Assembly: GCF_004353505.1 (NCBI RefSeq)
Contig: NZ_SMNQ01000006.1
Coordinates: 248,001-312,000 of the forward strand
Source of the DNA: Streptomyces sp. WAC05374
Lineage (GTDB): Bacteria; Actinomycetota; Actinomycetes; Streptomycetales; Streptomycetaceae
DNA: 64,000 bases
Direction: 5' to 3'
Below, in pieces: positions 18,604 through 27,682 of the stretch. Position 1 is the first letter of the stretch. Every line of letters begins with the position of its first letter. A program made the position numbers and the translations under genes. The notes under the pieces were generated by a model. The model searched no databases. It worked only from the letters and a program-made list of their open reading frames with translations, and was not told where the DNA came from.

Positions 18604-19017
18604 ATGGCCATCCACGAAAACCTGCTGGGGGGACCGCCCCCCACCCACCTGCCCGACGAGCCGGAGCCGCGCGAGCTGCTCGCGGGCGGCACCGCGCCGG
18701 CGGACGTCGCCGCGAAGTACCCCTCCTCCTCCCTGGCCTGGGCCCAGCTCGCCGACGACGCCTTCGAGGCCGGCCGGGTCGTCGAGTCGTACGCGTACGC
18801 CAGGACGGGCTACCACCGGGGCCTGGACGCCCTGCGCCGCAACGGCTGGAAGGGCCACGGCCCGGTGCCGTGGGAGCACGAGCCCAACCGCGGCTTCCTG
18901 CGGGCCCTGAACGCCCTGGCGCGTGCCGCGCAGGCGATCGGTGAGCACGAGGAGTACGAGCGGTGCTCGACGTTCCTCCGTGACTCCTCCCCGCTGGCCG
19001 CCGACACCCTGAGCTGA
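18604..19017 (+). CDS. DUF3151 family protein
   Basis: 137 aa cytoplasmic protein. The sequence ENLLGGPPPTHLPDEPEP, WAQLADDAFEAGRVVESYAYARTGYHRGLDALRRNGWKGHG-type core and FLRALNALARAAQAIGE is the actinobacterial DUF3151 family, made of short TPR-like helices. Function unknown. The fba-DUF3151 neighbourhood is commonly conserved in Streptomyces as far as I recall. Confidence 0.85.
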   Translation: MAIHENLLGGPPPTHLPDEPEPRELLAGGTAPADVAAKYPSSSLAWAQLADDAFEAGRVVESYAYARTGYHRGLDALRRNGWKGHGPVPWEHEPNRGFLRALNALARAAQAIGEHEEYERCSTFLRDSSPLAADTLS

Positions 19018-19142
19018 CCGCACCCCGCCTCGCTGAGACCCGCCCACCCGGACCGGTTCCCTCCGGTCGGGGTGAGGCGGGTCGCACCGTTATCGATGTG
19101 TGACCGTTACGATCGCGCACACCCATCGAACGGAGATCAGTT

Positions 19143-19991
19143 GTGGGGAAACGCGCCGCCGCACCACGAGGACGTCGCCGCCGCGGACCGCGCGGCGGAA
19201 GCGGCCGCCGTGGCCCGGCGGGCCGGATAGTCCTGCTGTCCCTGGCCCTCATCGGCGTCTGCCTCAGCGGTGGCGCCGCCCTCGCCCACTGGCAGGGCAC
19301 CAATGCCCCGCCGGGCGCGGCCCCCGGTGACGCCGCCGCCCCGCCCGGGCCCCCGCAGGCGCGGCCCATGGCCCCTCCGCGCGCCGGCCGTGACGCCCCG
19401 CCCCGGCGCGAGGAACCGGCGGCCGTCCCGGCGTCCGGGCCCGGCACGTTCACCACCGCCCGGTCCACCGGCGCCAGGACCGGCTCGGGCACCCCGCGCC
19501 GCTACAGCGTCCAGGTGGAGGACGGCGCCGGACTGTCGGCCGTACAGGTGGCGGAGGAGATCGAGCGCATCCTCGCCCACCCGCAGAGCTGGGCCGCCCA
19601 CGGCCGCGGCGCGTTCCAACGGGTCGCCCGGGACGCCGACTTCACCATCCGTATCGCCACCCCCGCGACCGCCGACGCCCTGTGCGCCGCGCAGGGGCTC
19701 GACACCGGCGGCGAGCTGAACTGCGAGACGACCGAGGGCGTCGTGGTGAACCTCAAGCGCTGGATGCGGGGCTCCCCCACCTTCGCCGGCCCGCCCGCCG
19801 AGTACCGCCACCTGATCATCAACCACGAGGTCGGCCACGAGATCGGCATCCGCCGCCACATGGGCTGCGCCGGCCCGGGCAAGCCCGCTCCGGTGATGAT
19901 GCAGCAGATCAAGGGCCTGGACGGCTGCACCTCCCATGCCTGGCCGTACGACTCGTCCGGCCGGTACATCACGGGGCCGCTCGTGTCATGA
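19143..19991 (+). CDS. DUF3152 extracytoplasmic zincin-like protein
   Basis: 282 aa. A very basic N-terminus precedes one membrane helix (IVLLSLALIGVCLSGGAALA, about 30-50), then a Pro/Ala-rich linker and the DUF3152 domain from about residue 105 (RRYSVQVEDG). It contains NHEVGHEIGIRRHMGC, an HExxH zinc motif with Gly and a third His as in metzincin proteases, but the third His is one residue further away than the metzincin spacing; a possible Met-turn PAPVMMQQ follows. A surface metalloprotease is plausible though unproven. GTG start. Confidence 0.82.
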   Translation: MGKRAAAPRGRRRRGPRGGSGRRGPAGRIVLLSLALIGVCLSGGAALAHWQGTNAPPGAAPGDAAAPPGPPQARPMAPPRAGRDAPPRREEPAAVPASGPGTFTTARSTGARTGSGTPRRYSVQVEDGAGLSAVQVAEEIERILAHPQSWAAHGRGAFQRVARDADFTIRIATPATADALCAAQGLDTGGELNCETTEGVVVNLKRWMRGSPTFAGPPAEYRHLIINHEVGHEIGIRRHMGCAGPGKPAPVMMQQIKGLDGCTSHAWPYDSSGRYITGPLVS

Positions 19992-20238
19992 TGCGACTGG
20001 GACCCCCCGCACAGCCGGTGGTCCCGAGGGGACCGGGGCTCCGCCTGCGGGACGCTTCGCGAGTGAGCCGAAGGGGCGCGCGGGTGTCGAAAGGGAGAAC
20101 GCGCGGAGGTCGCGAGGTACGAGCGACCCGAGCACGATCGACCGTCGACACACGCTCAGGCGCCCCGGAGGTGAACCGAGCGCCCTGAAGAGGGAGGGGC
20201 AGACCGCTACCCGGTAGCACGCATTGATGGAGACAGCG

Positions 20239-21084
20239 ATGTCTACTTCCCCCGATGCCTCCGTGCCCGGTTCGGACACCCCGAACCTGGAGTACACAGG
20301 CACCACGCCGTACGAGGACTACGTCCAGGCGGACGTCCTCACCCACCTCCAGCACCCGCTCTCGGACGATCCGGGAGAGATGGTCTTCCTGGTGACGACC
20401 CAGGTCATGGAGTTGTGGTTCACCGTGATCGTCCACGAGTGGGAGACCGCGAGCCGCGCCCTGCGCGAGGACCGGATACCGGTGGCGATGGACGCCCTGG
20501 GGCGCTCGGTGCGCGAGCTGGAGGCGCTGAACGCCTCCTGGAAGCCCCTGGCGCGGCTCACGCCAGCCCAGTTCAACTCCTACCGGGGCGCCCTCGGTGA
20601 GGGCTCCGGGTTCCAGTCGGCGATGTACCGGCGGCTGGAGTTCCTGCTGGGCGAGAAATCCGCGTCGATGCTGGTGCCGCACCGGGGCGCGCCGCGCGTC
20701 CACGCGGAGCTGGAGAAGGCGCTGCACGAGCCGAGCCTGTACGACGAGGTGCTGCGGCTCCTGGCGCGGCGCGGGCATCCGGTGCCGGACAGCGTCCTGC
20801 GCCGTGATCTGTCGCAGAAGTACGAGCCGTCGCAGGTCGTCGAGGACATCTGGGCGCAGATATATGCCCATCCGGACGAGAACGACGAACTGGTACGGCT
20901 CGGTGAGGCGTTGACGGACGTCGGCGAGCTGGTGTGGCGCTGGCGCAACGACCACCTGGTGGCCACGCGGCGCGCGATGGGCTCCAAGACGGGTACCGCC
21001 GGCTCGGCCGGGGTGGCGTGGCTGGAGAAGCGGGCCCGCAAGAACGTCTTCCCCGAGGTGTGGACGGCGCGCAGCCATGTCTGA
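20239..21084 (+). CDS. kynA: Tryptophan 2,3-dioxygenase
   Basis: 281 aa haem enzyme that opens the indole ring of L-tryptophan to N-formylkynurenine, the first step of the kynurenine pathway. Typical stretches: YTGTTPYEDYVQADVLTHLQ, MVFLVTTQVMELWF with His-containing helix IVHEWE, FNSYRGALGEGSGFQSAMYRRLEF and the GSKTGTAGSAG loop that closes over the substrate. ATG 20239 has GGAGA 5 bp upstream. The last 8 bp overlap kynU. The 247 bp upstream (19992-20238) hold small hairpins such as GGTCCC/GGGACC at 20020-20034 and presumably the promoter. Confidence 0.95.
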   Translation: MSTSPDASVPGSDTPNLEYTGTTPYEDYVQADVLTHLQHPLSDDPGEMVFLVTTQVMELWFTVIVHEWETASRALREDRIPVAMDALGRSVRELEALNASWKPLARLTPAQFNSYRGALGEGSGFQSAMYRRLEFLLGEKSASMLVPHRGAPRVHAELEKALHEPSLYDEVLRLLARRGHPVPDSVLRRDLSQKYEPSQVVEDIWAQIYAHPDENDELVRLGEALTDVGELVWRWRNDHLVATRRAMGSKTGTAGSAGVAWLEKRARKNVFPEVWTARSHV

Positions 21085-22264
21085 CCTCGCAGCGAAGGCG
21101 GCGTCGCTGGACGCCCGGGACCCACTCGCGAAGCACCGGGAGCTGTTCGCGCTCGACGACGGTGTCGTCTACCTCGACGGCAACTCGCTCGGCGCGCTGC
21201 CCCGCCACGTGCCCGGCCGCATGGCCGACGTCATCACCCGGGAGTGGGGCGAGCTGCGCATCCGCTCCTGGGACGAGAGCGGCTGGTGGACCGCGCCGGA
21301 GCGGATCGGCGACCGGATCGCGCCGCTCGTCGGCGCGGCGCCCGGCCAGGTGGTGGTCGGCGACTCGACGAGCGTCAACGTCTTCAAGGCGCTGGTGGGA
21401 GCCGTACGGCTGGCCGGCGACGACCGCGACGAGATCGTCGTGGACGCCACCACGTTCCCCACGGACGGGTACATCGCCGAGTCGGCCGCGCGGCTGACCG
21501 GCAGGCGGCTGGTGGCCGCCGCGCCCGGGGACGTGGCCGGCACGGTCGGGCCGCGCACGGCCGCCGCGCTGGTCAACCACGTCGACTACCGCACGGGCCG
21601 GCTGCACGACCTGCCGGGCATCACGGCCGCCGTCCACGCGGCGGGCGCCCTGGCCGTGTGGGACCTGTGCCACAGCGCGGGCGCCCTGCCGGTGGGGCTG
21701 GACGCGCACGGCGTGGACCTCGCCGTCGGCTGCACGTACAAGTACCTCAACGGCGGCCCCGGCGCGCCCGCGTACCTGTACGTCGCCGAGCGGCACCAGG
21801 CGCGCTTCGACTCCCCGCTGCCCGGCTGGAACTCGCACGCCGACCCCTTCGCGATGACCCCCGGGTACGCGGCGGCCGAGGGCGCGGTGCGCGGGCGCGT
21901 CGGTACGCCCGACATCCTGTCCATGCTGGCGCTGGAGGCGGCGCTGGACGTGTGGGACGGGGTGCCCATCGAGGCGGTACGGGCGAAGAGCCTGGCCCTG
22001 ACGGACTTCTTCCTGGAGTGCGTAAGGACCTACGTGCCGGAGGGCCGGGTCACGCCGGTCACGCCCGGGGCGCACCACGAGCGGGGCAGCCAGGTGGCGC
22101 TGAGCTGCCCGGAGGCGTCCGCCGTGATGAAGGAGCTCATCGCCCGGGGCGTCGTCGGTGACCTGCGCCGCCCGGACGTGCTGCGGTTCGGCTTCACACC
22201 GCTGTACGTCTCCTTCGCGGACACCGAGCGCGCGGCGCGTGTTCTGGCGGAGGTTCTGGGCTGA
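21077..22264 (+). CDS. kynU: Kynureninase
   Basis: 395 aa PLP enzyme, hydrolyses kynurenine to anthranilate and alanine. Seen: YLDGNSLGALPRHV at the N-terminus, WDLCHSAGALPVGLD and the PLP-lysine motif VGCTYKYLNGGPGAPAYLYV, and C-terminal LRFGFTPLYVSF. Overlaps kynA by 8 bp and is coupled to it. With the hydrolase downstream it provides the whole route from tryptophan to anthranilate, used for catabolism or as precursor for antibiotics. Confidence 0.95.
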   Translation: MSDLAAKAASLDARDPLAKHRELFALDDGVVYLDGNSLGALPRHVPGRMADVITREWGELRIRSWDESGWWTAPERIGDRIAPLVGAAPGQVVVGDSTSVNVFKALVGAVRLAGDDRDEIVVDATTFPTDGYIAESAARLTGRRLVAAAPGDVAGTVGPRTAAALVNHVDYRTGRLHDLPGITAAVHAAGALAVWDLCHSAGALPVGLDAHGVDLAVGCTYKYLNGGPGAPAYLYVAERHQARFDSPLPGWNSHADPFAMTPGYAAAEGAVRGRVGTPDILSMLALEAALDVWDGVPIEAVRAKSLALTDFFLECVRTYVPEGRVTPVTPGAHHERGSQVALSCPEASAVMKELIARGVVGDLRRPDVLRFGFTPLYVSFADTERAARVLAEVLG

Positions 22265-22271
22265 TGTTCGA

Positions 22272-22318
22272 CCTGATCTGCGGGGGCGCCAGTCCTGGTA
22301 CCGTCCCCGCAGGTCAGG
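22272..22318 (+). other. Intercistronic stem-loop kynU-kynB
   Basis: CCTGA-T-CTGCGGGG (22272-22285) pairs with CCCCGCAG-G-TCAGG (22305-22318), a 13-bp stem with one internal mismatch, 35 bp before the next start. No T-run. It may lower expression of the distal gene or stabilise the upstream mRNA. Confidence 0.6.
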
Positions 22319-22352
22319 CCAATTCGGCCCCGTCACCGAAAGGTTGAGCAGC

Positions 22353-23219
22353 ATGCCCGACCCCGCCGCGCGCGATGCGGCCGAGGAAGCGTCGGCCCTG
22401 TCGCATCCGGCCGTCGACCCGGACTCCACCGCCTCGTACGGTGCTCACCCGGACCAGATCGTGGACTTCTACGCCCCGCGTGAGGGCGACCGCGCGCCGC
22501 TCGTCGTCGTGCTGCACGGCGGGGCGTGGCGGGCGCCGTTCGACCGGCGGCACATCACCCCTTTCGTGGACTTCCTGGCGCGACGCGGCTTCGCCGTCGC
22601 CAACGTCGAGTACCGGCGGGGCAGGGACATCCCCGCCCAGGGCGGCAGCGGTCCGGTCGCGGGACGCTGGCCCGAGACGTTCGACGACGTCGCCGCGGCC
22701 CTGGACGCCCTGCCCGCACTGGTGCGCACGCACCTGCCGCGGGCCGACCCGCGCCGCACGGTCGTCACCGGCCACTCGGCGGGCGGGCACCTCGCGCTGT
22801 GGGCGGCCGCCCGGCACGTGCTGCCGGCCGGGGCGCCGTGGAAGCTGGAGGCGCCGCCCGTGCTGCGCGGGGTCGTCGCCCTGGCGCCGATCGCGCACTT
22901 CGAGCGGGCGGTCGAGCTGGACGTGTGCGGGGGAGCGGTGACGCAACTGCTCGGCGGGGGCGCCGAGGCGGCGGCGCGCGCCGGGTACGCCGACCCCGCG
23001 GCGCTGCTGCCGACGGGGATCGCCACGGCGGTCGTCCAGGGCCGGGAGGACACCGTCGTACCGCAGGCCGTGGCCGAGGCGTACGTGGACGCGGCGGCGA
23101 AGGCGGGCGAGATGGTCGGGCTGACGCTGCTGGACGACGTCGGGCACTTCCCGCTGATCGACCCGGCGGCGGACGCGTGCGCGGTGGTCGCCGAGGAGAT
23201 CGCCCAACTCGCCTGGTGA
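22353..23219 (+). CDS. kynB: Alpha/beta hydrolase, probable kynurenine formamidase
   Basis: 288 aa. Oxyanion motif VLHGGAWRAPFDRR, nucleophile elbow VVTGHSAGGHLALWAAA, acid and His near REDTVVPQ and DDVGHFPLIDP. The HGGAW/GHSAG pattern is that of esterase-type kynurenine formamidases, which hydrolyse N-formylkynurenine. Position directly behind kynA and kynU supports this; the symbol is by function, since this fold differs from the metal-dependent KynB. ATG with AAAGG 9 bp upstream. Confidence 0.8.
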   Translation: MPDPAARDAAEEASALSHPAVDPDSTASYGAHPDQIVDFYAPREGDRAPLVVVLHGGAWRAPFDRRHITPFVDFLARRGFAVANVEYRRGRDIPAQGGSGPVAGRWPETFDDVAAALDALPALVRTHLPRADPRRTVVTGHSAGGHLALWAAARHVLPAGAPWKLEAPPVLRGVVALAPIAHFERAVELDVCGGAVTQLLGGGAEAAARAGYADPAALLPTGIATAVVQGREDTVVPQAVAEAYVDAAAKAGEMVGLTLLDDVGHFPLIDPAADACAVVAEEIAQLAW

Positions 23220-23262
23220 TCGCGGACCGAACCCGACCGCAAGGGTTCGTAGCGTCGCCTCC

Positions 23263-24102
23263 ATGACGAACCACACGAACCGCACCCACCTCGTGACCGG
23301 AGCGACCGGAACCGTCGGCCGTCAGGTCGTCGCCGAACTGCTGCGCCTCGGCCGGCCCGTCCGCGCCCTGACCCGCGACCCGGCCAGGGCCGCCCTCCCC
23401 GACGGCGTCGAGGTCGTCCGCGGTGACCTCACCGACCCCGACACCCTCCGCGCGGCCCTCGACGGGGTCATCGGCCTGCACCTGATCACCTTCGGCGACG
23501 CGTACTTCACCCCGCTGGAGACCGGCCCGCGCATCGTGGAGCTGGCCCGCGAGGCGGGCGTACGGCGGATCACGGTCCTCAACGGCGGCGGGCCGACCCC
23601 GCTGGAGGACGCGGTGCGCGCGGGCGGCATCGAGTGGACCGTCCTGATGCCGGTGGAGTTCATGGGCAACGCCCTGGAGTGGGCCGACGGCATCCGCGCC
23701 GCCGACGAGGTGCGCGAGCCGTTCACCGGGCGGCTCAGCGCCATGGTCCACGAGGGCGACATCGGCGCCGTCGCGGCCGTCGCGCTCACCGAGGACGGGC
23801 ACGCCGGGCAGGAGTACGTGATCACCGGCCCCGAGGTGCTCACCGTCCGGGACAAGGCCCAGGCCATCGCCGCGGCCCGGGGCCGGGAGATACGGCTCGT
23901 GGAGCTGTCGGAGGCCGAGGCCGTCGAGCGGTGGCGGGCGGAGGGCCGCCCGCAGGACGTGATCGACTTCCTGCTGGAGGTCTACGGGGACACCCCGGAG
24001 GTGGGCCGGACGGTCCTCGGCACCGTGGAGAAGGTCACCGGGCGCCCGGCCCGCACGTTCGCCCAGTGGGCCCGGGCGAACGCGGCGGCGTTCCGCGCCT
24101 GA
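23263..24102 (+). CDS. NmrA-like NAD(P)-binding oxidoreductase
   Basis: 279 aa atypical short-chain dehydrogenase. Rossmann motif LVTGATGTVGRQVV at residues 9-22, VRALTRDP for NADPH phosphate selectivity, then VLNGGG and WTVLMPVEFMGN. Lacks the Tyr-x-x-x-Lys catalytic pair, as NmrA/HSCARG proteins do, so it may be a redox sensor or an isoflavone-reductase-like enzyme. Its own promoter region lies in the 43 bp after kynB or upstream. Confidence 0.85.
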   Translation: MTNHTNRTHLVTGATGTVGRQVVAELLRLGRPVRALTRDPARAALPDGVEVVRGDLTDPDTLRAALDGVIGLHLITFGDAYFTPLETGPRIVELAREAGVRRITVLNGGGPTPLEDAVRAGGIEWTVLMPVEFMGNALEWADGIRAADEVREPFTGRLSAMVHEGDIGAVAAVALTEDGHAGQEYVITGPEVLTVRDKAQAIAAARGREIRLVELSEAEAVERWRAEGRPQDVIDFLLEVYGDTPEVGRTVLGTVEKVTGRPARTFAQWARANAAAFRA

Positions 24103-24203
24103 GCGTTCCGCGCCTGGTCAGCGCCGTAGTACTTCAGGGGGACGCGGAAGGATCCGCATCCAAGGTGACGACCGCGTCCCCGCCCGTGCTTACCGTTGCT
24201 GAC

Positions 24204-25481
24204 GTGACCGACACCAAGACCCGCAGCCCGGAGTACCGGATGGCGCACGGCATGTTCATGGGCATGCGCCGTGAGCTCCTCGACGACGCCCTCGCCTACC
24301 GGCTGCTCCCGCCCATGGGGACCGACGGACCCGTGACCAGGAGGACGCCGCGGTTCATACGCCGGCACCTGGCCTGGTTCCCGCACGCCCTCGTGGCGGG
24401 CGCCGCCCTGATCGTGCTGTCCCTGGGCTACAGCGAGGGCGAGCCGCTCACCGGGCTGATCCCGGGCGCCGCGGTGCTGCTGACCCTGGTGCGGCCCGTC
24501 GGCGCCTTCTGGCTGTCGCTGCTGTCCGCCCCGTTCGTGAGCGTGCTGTCCGGCTTCTGGGACGGCTGGCCGTGGGCCCCGACCAGCCTCGTCGCCCACG
24601 TCGTGGTGCTGACCGTGGTGGCGGCCCGCACCCGCCCGCGCACCGCCGCCTGGATGTGGGCGCTCACGGCGGTCTGCGGCTTCTTCTTCGAGGCCGTCCT
24701 CAGCCGGGGCAGCGGCGGCCAGACCGCGCCCCTGCTGGTCACCTCCGCGCTCGCCCTGCTCGTCGTCACCGTCCTGCACACCCGCCGCGAGGCCAAGGAG
24801 GAGGTCACCGCCCAGCAGACCGTCACCGAGCGGGAGCGGTCCCGGCGCACCCTGCTCGAGGAGCGCACCACCATCGCGCGGGAGCTCCACGACGTGGTGG
24901 CCCACCACATGTCGGTCGTCGCCATCCAGGCGGAGGCGGCCCCGTACCGGGTGGAGAACCCGCCGCCCGAGCTGGAGCAGGCGTTCGCCACGATCCGCGA
25001 GAACGCGGTCGCCGCGCTCACCGAGCTGCGCCGCATCCTCGGAGTCGTGCGCGCGGAGGACTACGAGGCGCCCGACGCGCCGCAGCCGACGCTCGCCGAC
25101 CTGGACGCGCTGATCGCCAACGTCCGCGAGGCGGGCCTGACCGTCGACGCCACGGTCACCGGCGCGGCGCGCGAGCTGCCGCAGGGCGTGGAGCTGTCCG
25201 CGTACCGCATCGTCCAGGAGGCGCTCAGCAACGTGCTGCGGCACGCGCCCGGCGCGTCCGCCAAGGTGGAGGTGTCGTACGTGCTCGGCGGGCTGGGCCT
25301 GCGGGTGGTCAACGGTCCGGCGCGCGGCCTGGTGAAGCCCTCGCCGGGTGCCGGGCACGGGATCACGGGCATGCGGGAGCGGGTGGCGATGCTGGACGGC
25401 GAGATGACGGCGGAGGCGACGGAGGACGGCGGCTACGAGGTCGCGGTGTTCCTGCCGGTGGCGCGGGAGGAGGCGGCGTGA
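24204..25481 (+). CDS. Two-component sensor histidine kinase (NarL-type partner)
   Basis: 425 aa. Four or five membrane helices at about residues 50-195 without a large external domain, a short coiled coil (REAKEEVTAQQTVTERERSRR), then the HisKA_3 dimerisation box TIARELHDVVAHHMSVVAIQ with the phospho-His, and an HATPase_c domain (SAYRIVQEALSNVLRHAPG, GHGITGMRERVAMLDG). Stop overlaps the response-regulator start (GTGA), so the two make a pair. GTG 24204 is a conventional start; GTG codons at 24186 and 24163 are in frame. The signal is unknown. Confidence 0.88.
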   Translation: MTDTKTRSPEYRMAHGMFMGMRRELLDDALAYRLLPPMGTDGPVTRRTPRFIRRHLAWFPHALVAGAALIVLSLGYSEGEPLTGLIPGAAVLLTLVRPVGAFWLSLLSAPFVSVLSGFWDGWPWAPTSLVAHVVVLTVVAARTRPRTAAWMWALTAVCGFFFEAVLSRGSGGQTAPLLVTSALALLVVTVLHTRREAKEEVTAQQTVTERERSRRTLLEERTTIARELHDVVAHHMSVVAIQAEAAPYRVENPPPELEQAFATIRENAVAALTELRRILGVVRAEDYEAPDAPQPTLADLDALIANVREAGLTVDATVTGAARELPQGVELSAYRIVQEALSNVLRHAPGASAKVEVSYVLGGLGLRVVNGPARGLVKPSPGAGHGITGMRERVAMLDGEMTAEATEDGGYEVAVFLPVAREEAA

Positions 25482-26137
25482 CCATCCGCGTACTGATCGT
25501 CGACGACCAGATCATGGTCCGGGAGGGCTTCTCCGTCCTGCTGAACGCGATGCCCGACATCGAGGTCGTCGGGGAGGCCGTCAACGGCCGGGAGGCCGTC
25601 CGGCAGGTCGAGGCGCTGCGCCCGGACGTGGTGCTGATGGACATCCGCATGCCGGAGATGAACGGCATCGACGCCACCCGCGCGATCGTCGCGGCGGACG
25701 GTGACGCCAAGGTGCTGGTGCTGACCACGTTCGACCTGGACGAGTACGTGTACCAGGCGCTGCGCGCCGGGGCGTCCGGCTTCCTGCTGAAGGACGCCTC
25801 CGCACGGCAGCTCGCGGAGGGGGTACGGGTGGTGGCCTCCGGCGAGGCGCTGCTGGCGCCCACGGTCACCAAGCGCCTGATCACCGAGTTCGCCAAGACC
25901 GCCGAGGCGGTCCGCCCGCCGGCCCTCGCCCGGGTGGGCGACCTCACGGAGCGCGAGACGGAGGTCCTGGTGCTGATCGCCCAGGGCCTGTCGAACGGTG
26001 AGATCGCCTCCCACCTGGTGGTGGCCGAGTCCACGATCAAGACGCATGTGAGCCGCATCCTGGTGAAGCTGGGCCTGCGTGACCGCACGCAGGCGGCGGT
26101 GTTCGCGTACGAGGCGAGACTGGTGACGCCGGGCTGA
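25478..26137 (+). CDS. NarL/LuxR-family response regulator
   Basis: 219 aa. Receiver domain (1-120) with the acidic pair VDDQ, phospho-Asp in VVLMDIRMPEMNG, Thr in VLTTFD and Lys in FLLKDA; C-terminal LuxR HTH from LTERETEVLVLIAQGLSNGEIA to KTHVSRILVKLGLRDRTQ. It is translationally coupled to the kinase gene by GTGA. The P450 gene 20 bp downstream is a candidate member of the same unit. Confidence 0.93.
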   Translation: MTIRVLIVDDQIMVREGFSVLLNAMPDIEVVGEAVNGREAVRQVEALRPDVVLMDIRMPEMNGIDATRAIVAADGDAKVLVLTTFDLDEYVYQALRAGASGFLLKDASARQLAEGVRVVASGEALLAPTVTKRLITEFAKTAEAVRPPALARVGDLTERETEVLVLIAQGLSNGEIASHLVVAESTIKTHVSRILVKLGLRDRTQAAVFAYEARLVTPG

Positions 26138-26157
26138 GCCGTGCGTAGGGTCGGCCC

Positions 26158-27357
26158 ATGGACTTCGACCCGTGGTCGCCCGCGTTCGTCGCCGACCCCT
26201 ACCCCGCCTACGCGGAGCTGCGCGCCCGCGGCCGGGTGCACTGGTTCGAGCCGACGCGCCAGTGGCTGGTGCCGCGCCACGCCGATGTGTCCGCGCTGCT
26301 GCGTGACCGGCGGCTGGGGCGGACGTACCGGCACCGCTTCACGGACGAGGACTTCGGCCGCACGCCCCCTCCCGCCGAGCACGAGCCGTTCCACACCCTC
26401 AACGACCACGGGATGCTGGACCTGGAGCCGCCGGACCACACGCGCATTCGGCGCCTGGTGTCGAAGGCGTTCACCCCGCGCACGGTGGAGCGACTGAAGC
26501 CGTACGTCCAGCGGCTGGCGGGCGAGCTCGCCGACGCGCTGGTCGCCGAGGGCGGGGGCGACCTGCTGACCGCCGTCGCCGAGCCGCTGCCCGTGGCCGT
26601 CATCGCGGAGATGCTCGGCATCCCCGAGCCCGACCGGGCGCCGCTGCGGCCCTGGTCGGCGGAGATCTGCGGGATGTACGAGCTGAACCCGGACGAGGAG
26701 ACGGCCGCCCGGGCGGTCCGGGCGTCGGTCGAGTTCTCCGCCTACCTCCGGGAGCTGATCGCCGAGCGGCGCAGGTCGCCGGGGGAGGACCTGATCAGCG
26801 CGCTGATCGCGGCGTACGACGAGGGCGACCGGCTCACCGAGCAGGAGATGGTCTCCACCTGCGTCCTGCTGCTGAACGCGGGCCACGAGGCGACGGTGAA
26901 CGCCACGGTCGGGGGCTGGTGGACCCTCTTCCGCCACCCGGACCAGCTCGCCGCCCTGCGCGCCGGGCAGGTGGAGGTGTCCACGGCGGTGGAGGAACTG
27001 CTCAGGTACGACACCCCGCTCCAGCTCTTCGAGCGCTGGGTGCTGGACGACATCGAGATCGACGGCACCACCGTCCCGCGCGGCTCGGAGATCGCCCTGC
27101 TCTTCGGCTCCGCCAACCGCGACGGCGCCGCCTTCGACCGCCCCGACGCACTGGACCTGTCCCGGCGGGATAACCCGCACATCTCCTTCAGCGCGGGCAT
27201 CCACTACTGCATCGGAGCCCCCCTGGCCCGCATCGAGCTGGCCGCCTCGATGACCGCGCTGCTCCGGCGCGCCCCGGCGCTGCGGCTCCTGAAGGAGCCT
27301 GAGCGGAAGCCGAACGTGGTGATCCGGGGGCTGGAGGGGCTGCTGGTGGAGGTATGA
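26158..27357 (+). CDS. Cytochrome P450 (CYP107-like)
   Basis: 399 aa soluble bacterial P450. I-helix LLLNAGHEATVN (oxygen-activation AGxE-A/T), ExxR in VEELLRYDTPLQ, and the haem-Cys loop FSAGIHYCIGAPLAR, where Ser replaces the usual first Gly (FGxG). DPYPAYAELRARG near the N-terminus is typical. It needs a ferredoxin and reductase, none of which is encoded nearby. Similarity pattern fits CYP107-type enzymes that hydroxylate macrolide-like or other secondary metabolites; substrate unknown. ATG 20 bp after the response regulator. Confidence 0.9.
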   Translation: MDFDPWSPAFVADPYPAYAELRARGRVHWFEPTRQWLVPRHADVSALLRDRRLGRTYRHRFTDEDFGRTPPPAEHEPFHTLNDHGMLDLEPPDHTRIRRLVSKAFTPRTVERLKPYVQRLAGELADALVAEGGGDLLTAVAEPLPVAVIAEMLGIPEPDRAPLRPWSAEICGMYELNPDEETAARAVRASVEFSAYLRELIAERRRSPGEDLISALIAAYDEGDRLTEQEMVSTCVLLLNAGHEATVNATVGGWWTLFRHPDQLAALRAGQVEVSTAVEELLRYDTPLQLFERWVLDDIEIDGTTVPRGSEIALLFGSANRDGAAFDRPDALDLSRRDNPHISFSAGIHYCIGAPLARIELAASMTALLRRAPALRLLKEPERKPNVVIRGLEGLLVEV

Positions 27358-27430
27358 GCCCCCGGGGCGCCGGGAGGGGCCGGTCGGAGAAACCGTCACG
27401 GCACGCGGACGCGAATGAGATCATCTACGA

Positions 27431-27679
27431 ATGTCCATAGTGTTGCGCCGCACCGCCGCCGTCGTCGTCCTGCTCTCCGGGGCGGCCCTGGGTTTCTGGG
27501 TCGTCTTCGGAGCTCCCCACGACTGGACGGGAGGCATGCGGCTGCTCAAGTTCGCCCTCGGTATGACCTCGCTGCTCATGGTCAGCGCCAGTGCGTGGCT
27601 GATGTTCCCCGGCAGCCCGGACGATGACGACGACGACACCTCGCCCCCGCCGATCACGGGCCCCCTGGACGCCCTGTAG
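27431..27679 (+). CDS. Small two-helix membrane protein
   Basis: 82 aa. Two membrane helices (AAVVVLLSGAALGFWVVFG and FALGMTSLLMVSASAWLMF) and a cytoplasmic or external tail with six Asp in a row followed by Pro-rich residues. No family recognised. It ends 3 bp from the convergent DAGK-like gene. Confidence 0.65.
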   Translation: MSIVLRRTAAVVVLLSGAALGFWVVFGAPHDWTGGMRLLKFALGMTSLLMVSASAWLMFPGSPDDDDDDTSPPPITGPLDAL

Positions 27680-27682
27680 GGC

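Noticed and set aside
18437..19492. Long minus-strand frame over DUF3151 and the 5' part of DUF3152
   Set aside because: Arg/Gly/Pro composition typical of an antisense shadow; the two plus-strand genes are well supported.
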